Positions 7,178 through 15,421 are shown, numbered from the stretch's first letter. The stretch is DNA of 23,008 nucleotides from a virus (IMGVR_UViG_3300035661_000340:1-23008), one strand, 5' to 3'. Numbers and translations are program-made. The notes: generated from the letters alone by a model not told the origin.

Positions 7178-9823
7178 CTAAGAAGAACTGCGCAAATTGT
7201 CTAACGCGGTCTTGTAATTGCTCAGTCCTTGCATACGGATGTCATAAGGACCGAATGTACCATATTCTACCTTAGCTATTTCATTTTGATATAATGACCA
7301 GAAGGTATCAGGACTGTAGTTAGTATACTTTCCCGTTATTGGATCGGTAGTTAACGACATTGAATTAAACACGCGATTTACAGAATTGATGCCGTACTTA
7401 AATGCCATTTGAGAGGCAAATAACCTGTCGTCATAATTAGGTATTTTGTTAATATAGGAACTGCCAAAAGCTGAATATAGATTTTGTGTACCTATGTCCA
7501 GACTGTTTTGCAGACTAAAGGCCGAGGCTTGGGACTTGGCTGCGGTACTTCCAGTAGCTACTCCTCCTGGAGAAGTAGCAGAAGGTCCTACTCTTGAATT
7601 AAAACCCGCAACTCCATTAGCGTACGTTGCTGGATTCAGAGGAAAGCCGCTATCTTGATTTCTTGGTGCGCTTGCCGAACCGCTATTGCCCGTGACGGCT
7701 CGAAAGGTGTTGTATATATCCTGTGTAGCGGGAACTTGGTCAAGATAATCTGCCGTGACGGATGCTGAAGCTGCGGACCTAACTACTGCAGCGAGCTGCA
7801 CAAGAACGTTACTAAGACCCCCAGCGCCAGAACTTTGTCCACCCGAAACAGACATACCCGCTAATGGTCTTGGGGGGGCAGTGCTAACATTGTTTATGTC
7901 TGTACTTCGAGTAGCCACCTGTCGCATGGCGTCTGCTGTCTTTGAGTTAGGTTTGAGTCCTCCCAACTTAATGAGGCTCATACTAGATGTCCAAATACCT
8001 TCAGCAATAGAATCCGAAAGCGCAGTAACAGAATATGTACCTTTCAACCACGGCAATAGCACGTTTCCCTCATTAGCAAAATCTATCTGCACACAACCAT
8101 ATAACACTTTTCTAAGCTCTGGATCGCCCACCACCTCTACTTGCAATTTAAGACCTATCATAGACGCTGAAGCTTCTACTATGCCAGTTTCTTTAGCCGG
8201 TCCTTGCTGTCCTTGTGTGGCAGGATTGGTGGCAGAACCTGGACTATTTACGCTCTTTCCTCCTGCGGTACAGTCTTTTTCATACGCAGCTTCAGGAGTG
8301 TCGGTGTTATCCGAAGCTTTACTGTTAGCCCCCTCCAATTTAGGTCCGTCGGTCGTTTTCTTTTTTGCATCCTCGCTAGTTGCGTTGTCAGTCGAAAGCG
8401 TATCTTGGGGGTCTAAACGAGTAAGGTACCAACCTAGCACATTGCTAGTGTCAACCGATAAACGAATTATTGTGTTATGAGGATCTTTCTTATCTGTGCT
8501 AAGCCATTTGTATTTCTTAAGTACAATCATGTGAGCTAAGGATTCATCCAAACCAATAGCCTCCATGTCTTCTTTCTTCCCTCCTTCATCTTTAGCGGTA
8601 GCGATGTCGGCTAATATGTCTCTAGTTATCCAAACATACACATTTTCACCCTCTGGATTATTAGTAGTTGTCCAATATCTATCTCCAGAACTTTGGCTAG
8701 GTGGAGTTTTCCAGGTTCCATCAAAATAGTAGTAATCACTAGGCTTTCCTGGTAATGTGTGTCCTGCCTGTACAAACACCCGTTTGTATTTATGCTTGGC
8801 ATCGTCAGAGAGTTCTTTTAGCTGCGAATCTAGCCACTCAATAAAGGTTTGGTCTCCTACTCCCCAATTTGCTGGTTCTTTGCGGTTCTCTTCTTTTGTC
8901 CAACCCGCACCACTATCGCAAGCCTCCTTAGACAAACCCAAAAGATTGGAAGAACCCTCATTTATACCCGCACTGTTTGGTACAGGAGGTCCACCTACCA
9001 AAAGGTATACTTTGGTCTTACCAAGCTTGTTACAGGCAAGCATTTTTTCAGCATACAATTTTAATGCTTGAGGAAAACTAATTTTATCCTTACTGCCATT
9101 GCCCAAGCTAGTATCTTTGGTAAATCCTGGAGGACGAGTGTTCAACAAAGTGCTTGCAACATCAGTAAATGTCAGCACGTAAGTATTACCAAAATAATCC
9201 GCTGTAACATCTAAACCCGATAATATGTATGTCATTCCTGTTCCTGCCAATTGCCTAGTATCAGACACGCCCTCTTTTGAGTCTTGCCAACCATATTCCA
9301 AAACAAGATTGCAGCCCGCTTGAACTGTATAAGTTTGTTTTAATATACTATTGACAACAGCCTCCTCTATAATAGAGCCCGTAGGATCATAAAGATTAAC
9401 GTGAACTACGTCTCCACCTTCGGCTGCTGCGTATTGTACATCAACTTGACGAAGGAAGTTGAATCTGTCTTTGAGCCACAGTTTTTTGACCACGGAATAG
9501 GAAAGATTAACTTTACTTTCCTCCGTGTTTTCATACACACCGTAGTTTATGATAATATTTTTAGATGGATCGTTAGGATATACGTTAAAAATGGTTTGAT
9601 TGTTTCCTGTGCCAAACACCAAAGAAAAGCGCACCCACAATGCTACTGCTGGAAGGCTAGGTATACGTCCTTGTCCGTTCTTTATCATAGCCTGTATAAA
9701 ACTATAATTGTAATCGTGGATGCCCTCAATATCCTGTTGCTCTGGGGTCAGTTCTGTAAAATTGGAAAACGCAGCTATACTGTGTGCCTGATTTGGTTCA
9801 ACTGTGGGTTTGGGTACGGGCAT
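7178..9823 (-). CDS. Baseplate hub protein, gp27/gpD-like, enlarged
   Basis: The trimeric hub that adapts the sixfold tube to the threefold spike. The protein has 881 residues, far longer than T4 gp27 (about 390 aa). Hub-like features include an N-terminal beta region (residues about 100-225, including GCNLVLEYGWQD and LSGLDVTADYFGNTYVLTFT). Near 555-620 lies IGLKLQVEVVGDPELRKVLY, then LPWLKGTYSVTALSDSIAEG and IWTSSMSLIKLGG. This is the GDP-turn and W-x-x-G-x-Y-x-V pattern at the end of many hub proteins. Residues about 470-550 form a hydrophilic low-complexity linker, and 640-780 are Gly/Ser/Ala-rich. The last hundred residues (SQMAFKYGINSVNRVFNSMS region) may be a separate domain. It starts 12 bases after the LysM-like gene and precedes the spike. 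The family is inferred from motif and synteny; the extra domains are unassigned. Confidence 0.82.
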   Translation of the reverse strand: MPVPKPTVEPNQAHSIAAFSNFTELTPEQQDIEGIHDYNYSFIQAMIKNGQGRIPSLPAVALWVRFSLVFGTGNNQTIFNVYPNDPSKNIIINYGVYENTEESKVNLSYSVVKKLWLKDRFNFLRQVDVQYAAAEGGDVVHVNLYDPTGSIIEEAVVNSILKQTYTVQAGCNLVLEYGWQDSKEGVSDTRQLAGTGMTYILSGLDVTADYFGNTYVLTFTDVASTLLNTRPPGFTKDTSLGNGSKDKISFPQALKLYAEKMLACNKLGKTKVYLLVGGPPVPNSAGINEGSSNLLGLSKEACDSGAGWTKEENRKEPANWGVGDQTFIEWLDSQLKELSDDAKHKYKRVFVQAGHTLPGKPSDYYYFDGTWKTPPSQSSGDRYWTTTNNPEGENVYVWITRDILADIATAKDEGGKKEDMEAIGLDESLAHMIVLKKYKWLSTDKKDPHNTIIRLSVDTSNVLGWYLTRLDPQDTLSTDNATSEDAKKKTTDGPKLEGANSKASDNTDTPEAAYEKDCTAGGKSVNSPGSATNPATQGQQGPAKETGIVEASASMIGLKLQVEVVGDPELRKVLYGCVQIDFANEGNVLLPWLKGTYSVTALSDSIAEGIWTSSMSLIKLGGLKPNSKTADAMRQVATRSTDINNVSTAPPRPLAGMSVSGGQSSGAGGLSNVLVQLAAVVRSAASASVTADYLDQVPATQDIYNTFRAVTGNSGSASAPRNQDSGFPLNPATYANGVAGFNSRVGPSATSPGGVATGSTAAKSQASAFSLQNSLDIGTQNLYSAFGSSYINKIPNYDDRLFASQMAFKYGINSVNRVFNSMSLTTDPITGKYTNYSPDTFWSLYQNEIAKVEYGTFGPYDIRMQGLSNYKTALDNLRSSS

Positions 9824-9835
9824 TTTACACTCTCA

Positions 9836-10132
9836 TTACCTTTGACTAGCCGACCAGCGTTCTAGAAACACGGAAATTGCTGGAATCAGAAGTCGATCTT
9901 GTGCAGAAAAACCATTAAACGGATCAGTAATAGAATTGAAAATTGCTATAATCCAGAAGTAAGACGGATTTCCATATTCACGTGCAGCTATCAAATCCAA
10001 TCGACCCTCTTCATCACCTGTCACTAAATGATATGAAAACGGAATATTAGTTAATGGAGGAAGCTTGATTACATTCAGAAGTTGTTTACCCCCAAAAGCC
10101 TGGGCTGGCCGCATAGTCCATGAAGATGACAT
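9836..10132 (-). CDS. Baseplate wedge / LysM-like protein, gp53-like (P2 gpX position)
   Basis: A small protein of 98 residues with the LysM-like signature of T4 gp53 and P2 gpX-type tail proteins. Residues about 43-75 read EGRLDLIAAREYGNPSYFWI, then IAIFNSITDPFNGFSAQDRL, then LIPAI. This corresponds to the D-x-I-A-x-x-Y-G-P-x-x-W-x-I-x-x-xN-x-I-DP pattern of the family. In gp53 this fold binds other baseplate proteins, not peptidoglycan. The gene sits between the U-like protein and the hub, with 12 bases on either side, the P2 U-X-D order. The ATG at 10132 is preceded by AGGA. The LysM/gp53 fold is well supported; whether it is the gp53 wedge clamp or the gpX hub adaptor is decided only by synteny. 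Confidence 0.85.
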   Translation of the reverse strand: MSSSWTMRPAQAFGGKQLLNVIKLPPLTNIPFSYHLVTGDEEGRLDLIAAREYGNPSYFWIIAIFNSITDPFNGFSAQDRLLIPAISVFLERWSASQR

Positions 10133-10144
10133 AGGAAAAGTCTC

Positions 10145-11215
10145 CTATTGGTTATTGTAAATTTGTTGCACAGGGCTAAGAGGAATACTTGGGCTTCCTG
10201 CTGCTGGCGCTGTAGGTACTGGCGCGGAAGTAGCAGGAGTACCCGCACTAGTAACTTGAGGACCAGGCACCCCGCTAGTTGAAGTTCCAAAACCAGAAGC
10301 AAACGAAGATTCTACTCCTGCCACACCGCCAGTATATGGTTGTTTCATTGCCTGTGCCTGGAGTTTAGCAATGTCTTCGGCAGAGGGAGCAGGCGCAGAG
10401 CTATCAGAGGGGGTTTGTGTTCCTCCTGTCTTTGAGTTCCCAGCCTTTGCGTTAGCCTCCGCCTTAGCTGCCTCTTCAGGTGTGGTCGGAGCTGTTCCTG
10501 AAGGGATTGGTTTTTGGCCAGGAATGACAGAAGCCTTATCCTGGTCAGTTCCTGCTCCATACTGACCAACCTGTGCAGGGGTTCCAGAATTGATGAACGA
10601 GCCCGTACCAAACACGGTTGTAGAAAATATTTTGAGTTCCAAATTAAGCTCGATAGAGGCTGGACATTTGACCGACCATCCTTGAGGATCAGGATTGTCC
10701 TCTTCTAATGACAGAGACCCTTTTGTGGGCTGATTAAGTCTTTCTGCACTGGGGGTGATAGTATAGCTAGCCACCATTGCAGTCATGCCACCCTCATCCT
10801 CGGTAAACTCGTCCTTGTCTAATACCACTCGTCCATCTTTTATGGTTGGCACGTGACTTACAAACCAGGGACCCAAATTTAGACTAATATACATTGGTAA
10901 TCCAGCTTCAGAAGGCAAAACACTCCGACGCACTAATGCTGCTAGTACTAGCATATCATAAGCGTCTGACTGGGATAACACACCAAACTTAAGATTGAAA
11001 GAAACTGTTCTAAATCCTGTATTCTGGTAAACTAGCAGCGGCTCAATCCTTTTGGCAATGCTAGTTTCGTGATAGTTTGCAGCGCGACGATCAGACAAGC
11101 CTTCAGGAATACCTTGGAAATTGACCTGAAACGCTTGACCATTAGAATAAAATGTGATATAGCCGTTTGACGTATCGCCACTCTCTTTGAATAATACTTT
11201 ATCTGGCTGCGGCAT
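10145..11215 (-). CDS. Putative tail tube/baseplate junction protein (P2 gpU position)
   Basis: A protein of 356 residues encoded between tape measure and LysM-like protein, where P2 encodes gpU and T4-type phages use tube-initiating or cap proteins (gp48/gp54). Residues 1-215 are a folded beta-rich domain. Notable segments are NGYITFYSNGQAFQVNFQGI and EPLLVYQNTGFRTVSFNLKF, followed by LVLAALVRRSVLPSEAGLPM, PWFVSHVPTIKDGRVVLDKD and ELNLELKIFSTT. The pattern of an imposed force-field-like beta barrel with a late strand 'V-x-S-Y-T-I-T-P-S' suits a tube-like fold, but no certain family motif was found. Residues about 220-356 are low-complexity, rich in Ala, Pro, Gly, Ser, Thr and Gln, with a short QQIYN C-terminus. 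The ATG at 11215 has GGGAGAG just upstream and begins 9 bases after the tape measure stop. Role is inferred from position. Confidence 0.6.
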   Translation of the reverse strand: MPQPDKVLFKESGDTSNGYITFYSNGQAFQVNFQGIPEGLSDRRAANYHETSIAKRIEPLLVYQNTGFRTVSFNLKFGVLSQSDAYDMLVLAALVRRSVLPSEAGLPMYISLNLGPWFVSHVPTIKDGRVVLDKDEFTEDEGGMTAMVASYTITPSAERLNQPTKGSLSLEEDNPDPQGWSVKCPASIELNLELKIFSTTVFGTGSFINSGTPAQVGQYGAGTDQDKASVIPGQKPIPSGTAPTTPEEAAKAEANAKAGNSKTGGTQTPSDSSAPAPSAEDIAKLQAQAMKQPYTGGVAGVESSFASGFGTSTSGVPGPQVTSAGTPATSAPVPTAPAAGSPSIPLSPVQQIYNNQ

Positions 11216-11224
11216 GTTCTCTCC

Positions 11225-14200
11225 CTATCGAGAACTAAATGGAGAATTAACAGCAAATCCAGTGGACATCGCAGACGCTTTAGCCAAAGATTGCGCACCA
11301 GGTGTACTAGAAACTGAATTACTAGAAGCGCCTGGACCTTGGAGACGATTCTTTAGTATGTCTCTTATCTGTTCTTGAACAGCTAGCTGTTTACTAGCAA
11401 TAGCAGGAAGATTGTTTCCTGCCGCGTTAGCTGAAGTTATTACATCTGGTGATTTGCTTATCGCCACCGCCCGTACCATAGCATTTATCATTGACCTTAC
11501 GGGCATAATCAATTCTGGACCAGCATCTCCAAAAATGGCAGGGGTAGGACGATCAGCAAATCCTCCTCGTTCAGCTATCACAGCGTTACTAAAACCTTTA
11601 ATGTACCTACCTACTGAGGCATTGTGTATAGCCGTACCTTCGGTAGGGTTAAAATTGGGATTGGCTCCCGCGTGCATCCAATCTAGTGCTCCCTTTGGTC
11701 CTAAAAAGTGAGCGGCGGCAAGCAACTGTTCTGTAACCCGCCCACTTTCTGACTTTTTCAACTGGTTTAAGTTTTCCATAGTGAACTTGTCCATGACATC
11801 TTCTTGTAATTTTGGCGTAGTCAAAAATTGGGAAGCTACTGATTCTGGCAATCGTAATTGACCGTTCGGAGTTTTTTCTCGTTGCCAGCCAGTTAAATCA
11901 GCCAAGGTTTTATGTACAAACTGATATTTACCTAGAGCGTCTGTGTCTTTATTTCTCTTGTCGTAAACGCCCCCAGATTCTACTTGCGCTATTTTGTCTT
12001 TGAAAGATTTCAAATCCAATTTACCTGTCTCGCCCACTGAGAAACTAAAATCTTGGGGAGCGCCTCCTCCTGGGCTTCCAGCCATATTTTCTAGTATTTT
12101 GTTGCCACTACTGACTGCATTTCCTACAGCCCCAGCAGCAGCGCTCACTGCGCCTCCTACGGCGCTTGCAGCGTGTCCTACCCAAGAAACGAGCTTACTG
12201 GCTCCGCTTGTAGTAGTAGAAGAAGAATTTTCAACTAGCTTGTGTATATCCGCCGCCATTTGGGTTTGCACGTCTAACTGTTGAAGTCCTACTTTAGTAG
12301 CTTTGCCTGCTATAACCTCTCCAGTAATAGCCGCAGAGTTTCTAGCGGTTCGGAGTAACTCACCTATTGGCGTAATAGCCTCTTTTCCTGCCTCGCCTAC
12401 GATAACTCCTCCGCCAGCTTTCCTAGGAGGCTCTGGTTTTCCTAAAAACCAATTGACAGGATTGACATAGCCCCCTTTTCTAAACCAGGATACCTCCCCA
12501 GTTTTTTGGTCAACTCCCCAGTGCGTTATCTTATTTATGAAATCACCTAGTTTTATCAACGCATTTGTAAAATGTGAAGAAGCCCAGTCAATGGCTTTTT
12601 CAAATACCCCAAAAGGCTCTATGATATATTTCTGTATCAATGATCCTATCTCCCAGCCTAGTAAAAATGCGCCAATAACTTCAGCTACCGTAGAAGCTAG
12701 AGCCCCCATAGCGCTTTCCACTAGTGTTGGTATAAGTTTTACAATGAAGTCTGGAAGTACTTTAGTAAAAATTCTCAGCAATCCTTCTCCTGCCCATTTC
12801 CAAAGACTCTTGCCAAAAATCTTTTCAACGGGCTTAAACAACCACTTGCCTACACCTTCTATTTTTTGTCCCCACTCCATGAGCTTTAGACCAAAGCTAG
12901 TAAATTTTTCGCCACTCATTACAAGCATTTTTCCAGCCTTGAATATGTAGCTTCCCACTCTTACTATCGACTTAGCGACGCTTGCCAATTGTCCTAGTAT
13001 AACAAATGCGGAAGAGAAAATTCCTACAAGTCCTCGCACTCCTGAAAGTTTGCCTAAAAAGGACGCGCCTCGACCTATGGCTCCCAAGATTGAACCCAAA
13101 AGGTTCATTATTGGGCCGATGACGTATCGTTGTAGTGAGTTCTTGTATAGTGTTGTAATACCTCTCTTAAATTGATCCATACCTGAAGACCAAGTTTCCT
13201 GAGACTTTATAAACGCTTTGTCTGAGTCGGCGGTAGCTTTTTTGGCTTCCTCAGCGTCTTTTGCTACTTTTTCCATTTGTTTCGAGAGTGTTGTATGCTC
13301 TGCTCTTGCCGACAGAGCTTTCTGCATCATATCTTGAGGAACACCCCAAGCTTGAGCCATTGCTTGTGCGGCAATGATGTTTCCATGAGACATCCGAGCT
13401 ACTTGGTCGGCCATTTTAGCAGTGCGCAAAGAGAACTTTTCAGGAGCTTTAGCAGCCTCATTCATAACCTGCTCAATGGATGCTCCAGTCAACCCTGCTA
13501 TAAGTGCTAAATCTTTTAATTGGTCTGGCGCGGGAGCTAAAGCTTTGTTGATAGCGTTGAGGGTAAATTCAGCGCTAATGCCCAACTTTTTGAACTCACC
13601 TTCTAATGATAACACGCCTTCTTCAAATTTTGCTGTCTCTCCTCTATTGGCTCTCATAACAGCTAGCATATTAGGACCAAACTTATCAAAGACTGCCATA
13701 GCCTCTTCGCCAGTGACACCTAACGCTTGTATAGTATGTACCATACCTTGCATTGAGGCGTTTACTTGGTCTTCACTCATATTCAACAACTGCATTTTTT
13801 TAGCATAATATGTAGCTGACGTGGCGGCATCAACACCTAATACACGACCCATTTTACCTGAAGCTTCCACTACTTTTGCTAAGTCTTTTCCTGTTTGAGT
13901 AAGTCCAGCTTTACGAAGGGCAACAGCCGCACCAGCCGCATCTTCAATTGATTCTCCGGCGGCGGCTCCAGCAGCAGAAACCTCTATTAAAGTTTTTTGA
14001 ACTTCCTGACCAGACATCATTGTCATGCGTCTGAATTGCTCAAACGCATCTTGTTGCTGTTGTACCATAGCAATAGATTTTTTGCTAAAGTCAATAAGCA
14101 TATCAGTTCCCAATTTTTTAGCCGCGACACCGAGCACCTTAAGGTCTTTTAGTGCTTCTTCGTTCTGTGTGTGTCTATTACGAGCCCACACGTCCCCAGC

Positions 14201-14362
14201 TTTGAATAATTCCTTAAGCCCAGCACCATACTTTTGAAGCTCCGCAGTAGCCGCTTTAATATCGTTTTGCGCGTCTTTTAGCTTTTTGGCTTCAAATTCT
14301 ACAGCAAGGATAGTCCTGTCAGGTGGAGTGCCTCCAGGTCCTGCGGTTATTGGTGCTGCCAT
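11225..14362 (-). CDS. Tail tape measure protein with lytic transglycosylase-like domain
   Basis: Sets tube length and passes into the cell envelope on injection. The protein has 1045 residues. The N-terminal 400 residues are long alpha-helices with coiled-coil character (AVEFEAKKLKDAQNDIKAAT, later EKVAKDAEEAKKATADSDKA). Two hydrophobic clusters at about 412-475 and 535-580 look membrane-active. Two copies of the tape-measure G-E/D-A-G-x-E motif are present, GVIVGEAGKEAITP (about 652-665) and AIFGDAGPELIMPV (about 942-955). Between them, residues about 785-925 resemble a lysozyme/transglycosylase domain: FKDKIAQVESGGVYDKRNKD, then ALGKYQFVHKTLADLTGW, with Glu795 in the VESGG position expected for the catalytic acid. 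The ATG at 14362 has AAGGAG 7 bases upstream. By the usual ratio of about 0.15 nm per residue the upper limit for tail length is near 155 nm. Confidence 0.92.
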   Translation of the reverse strand: MAAPITAGPGGTPPDRTILAVEFEAKKLKDAQNDIKAATAELQKYGAGLKELFKAGDVWARNRHTQNEEALKDLKVLGVAAKKLGTDMLIDFSKKSIAMVQQQQDAFEQFRRMTMMSGQEVQKTLIEVSAAGAAAGESIEDAAGAAVALRKAGLTQTGKDLAKVVEASGKMGRVLGVDAATSATYYAKKMQLLNMSEDQVNASMQGMVHTIQALGVTGEEAMAVFDKFGPNMLAVMRANRGETAKFEEGVLSLEGEFKKLGISAEFTLNAINKALAPAPDQLKDLALIAGLTGASIEQVMNEAAKAPEKFSLRTAKMADQVARMSHGNIIAAQAMAQAWGVPQDMMQKALSARAEHTTLSKQMEKVAKDAEEAKKATADSDKAFIKSQETWSSGMDQFKRGITTLYKNSLQRYVIGPIMNLLGSILGAIGRGASFLGKLSGVRGLVGIFSSAFVILGQLASVAKSIVRVGSYIFKAGKMLVMSGEKFTSFGLKLMEWGQKIEGVGKWLFKPVEKIFGKSLWKWAGEGLLRIFTKVLPDFIVKLIPTLVESAMGALASTVAEVIGAFLLGWEIGSLIQKYIIEPFGVFEKAIDWASSHFTNALIKLGDFINKITHWGVDQKTGEVSWFRKGGYVNPVNWFLGKPEPPRKAGGGVIVGEAGKEAITPIGELLRTARNSAAITGEVIAGKATKVGLQQLDVQTQMAADIHKLVENSSSTTTSGASKLVSWVGHAASAVGGAVSAAAGAVGNAVSSGNKILENMAGSPGGGAPQDFSFSVGETGKLDLKSFKDKIAQVESGGVYDKRNKDTDALGKYQFVHKTLADLTGWQREKTPNGQLRLPESVASQFLTTPKLQEDVMDKFTMENLNQLKKSESGRVTEQLLAAAHFLGPKGALDWMHAGANPNFNPTEGTAIHNASVGRYIKGFSNAVIAERGGFADRPTPAIFGDAGPELIMPVRSMINAMVRAVAISKSPDVITSANAAGNNLPAIASKQLAVQEQIRDILKNRLQGPGASSNSVSSTPGAQSLAKASAMSTGFAVNSPFSSR

Positions 14363-14392
14363 GACTTACTCCTTGGGGATTTTATTGCCGTG

Positions 14393-14429
14393 AAAATAAA
14401 ACGGGGGAGCAAGAGTTCACCTGCTCCCC
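14393..14429 (-). terminator. Intrinsic terminator between chaperones and tape measure
   Basis: On the minus strand an 8-bp perfect stem GGGGAGCA / TGCTCCCC (14404-14411 and 14422-14429) closes a 10-base loop and is followed by GTTTTATTTT. It lies 20 bases after the chaperone stop and ends about 30 bases before the tape measure start. The shape is that of a rho-independent terminator or partial attenuator. It would lower tape measure and baseplate transcript relative to sheath, tube and chaperones, which are needed in far greater copy number (inference). Confidence 0.75.
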
Positions 14430-14448
14430 TATATATTCTCTTTGGTTA

Positions 14449-14679
14449 TTACAATACTACTGGGTTTGGCAACCCATGTACCCTTCCCTGTTTTTTTAAC
14501 CCCGATAAATATCTTTGTTCTTGCTCTTGGGCTTTTTGTTCTTCTCGTTGTAGTATAGTAAAATAGTCCAAAAGCCGTTGAACAGGGAGGTTGTCAACGG
14601 CTTCTAAACCTAAGTGGGCATTAGAACAAACATACAAAACAAGCTTATCGAGACCTTCGGTGTCGATAGCCTCAATCAC
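14449..14679 (-). CDS. Second tail assembly chaperone ORF (gpGT/gp51-position), GTG start or frameshift product
   Basis: A 76-residue ORF overlapping the end of the preceding gene by 8 bases, in its +1 frame. Its first possible start is a GTG at 14679 (VIEAIDTEGLDKLVLY in sequence). The only purine-rich element upstream, AAGGA, lies 14 bases from that GTG, too far for a normal site. The first 50 residues look helical. The end (LQREEQKAQEQEQRYLSGLK) is a charged coiled coil. Position directly before the tape measure matches the second chaperone ORF of most tailed phages (lambda T, T4 gp51), which is often made only as a frameshifted fusion to the first. The open frame extends upstream past the run of six T residues in the end of the first gene, so a fusion is possible here. 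Independent translation by coupling is the alternative. Confidence 0.75.
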   Translation of the reverse strand: MIEAIDTEGLDKLVLYVCSNAHLGLEAVDNLPVQRLLDYFTILQREEQKAQEQEQRYLSGLKKQGRVHGLPNPVVL

Positions 14680-15421
14680 CGAGGAGAAAAAATTCCTTCG
14701 GTCTTAGCGAGAAGGAAAACTCGGTTATCTTCATACATTTATCGCATTTGATAGTAGCGTCTAAATCTAGTCCAGGGGTTACTTGAGTCAATACCTTTTC
14801 AATGGCTCTCCAATCCAGATAATGAAGTTGGGTTAGGAACATGTGAGCTTCAACGGGCGTCAAGCCTTCAACATTCTTGACCATTTGCCAAAGTCTGAAC
14901 ACTGGCTCATTAGGCTCTGTGTTTGGCGCTTCTTTCTCTGCCTTAGCCACTTCGGTTTCTACTTCTTTTTCCATCTGCCTATTGAAAAGAGCAATATCAA
15001 TTCCTTTGTTGGCTTTTGGCAGATGTATATGTATTGGATAGCCAATCGTTTCGTCAAACTTCTTAACTGGCAATTCAAAAAGATTAGCAGAAGCACCTAG
15101 TTTTTGCCCACAATTAGGATTAGAGCATTCTATCTCGAAACTGTACTTTTCTCCAACTGTCAACGCACGTATCATATAAAACATGTAGATACGGTCGCCA
15201 GTCAGTAACAAGTCTGTATCAAATTTAGCTGCTCCTCCCTCTAGGCAGGACTGTAATATCTTGTCTATAAAGTAATCGAGGTTAGTAATTTTGGAGAAGT
15301 ATCGCAACTCACTGACTGTGAGATGTCGAAGGTTGACTGTGGCAGGCACAGGTAAATTTGCAGCTTTATAATACGCAGCTCCTGGTAAATCAAATGGTTT
15401 GTAATCGATAGATAGAGACAT
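14672..15421 (-). CDS. T4 gp26-like baseplate/tail assembly chaperone with four-cysteine motif
   Basis: A protein of 249 residues that resembles the T4 gp26 baseplate-protein family and sits in the tail assembly chaperone position between tube and tape measure. Key segments are NLRHLTVSELRYFSKITNLD, then YFIDKILQSCLEGG, later FDTDLLLTGDRIYMFYMIRA, then LTVGEKYSFEIECSNPNCGQ, and near the end KCDKCMKITEFSFSLRPKEF. Cys99, Cys104, Cys226 and Cys229 form a Cx4C plus CxxC pair suitable for binding zinc. A charged stretch (EKEVETEVAKAEKEAPNTEP) at about 151-170 is a flexible linker. The ATG at 15421 is preceded by AAAGGG. The gene overlaps the next ORF by 8 bases. Recent structural work places T4 gp26/gp51 outside the mature baseplate, in line with an assembly role. 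The family call rests on motif recall and context. Confidence 0.75.
   Translation of the reverse strand: MSLSIDYKPFDLPGAAYYKAANLPVPATVNLRHLTVSELRYFSKITNLDYFIDKILQSCLEGGAAKFDTDLLLTGDRIYMFYMIRALTVGEKYSFEIECSNPNCGQKLGASANLFELPVKKFDETIGYPIHIHLPKANKGIDIALFNRQMEKEVETEVAKAEKEAPNTEPNEPVFRLWQMVKNVEGLTPVEAHMFLTQLHYLDWRAIEKVLTQVTPGLDLDATIKCDKCMKITEFSFSLRPKEFFLLGD

Noticed and set aside
7755-8480. Plus-strand open frame of 241 codons inside the hub gene
   Set aside because: It lies wholly antisense to the hub gene, has no ribosome site or recognisable domain, and its protein is rich in Ser/Leu/Pro typical of antisense shadow frames.
10075-10611. Minus-strand alternative frames over the end of the U-like protein gene
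   Set aside because: They overlap the low-complexity Ala/Pro/Thr-rich tail of the real gene in another frame; the composition explains the open frames.
13422-13808. Plus-strand open frame of 128 codons inside the tape measure gene
   Set aside because: Antisense to well-supported tape measure sequence, with no motif or upstream signal.
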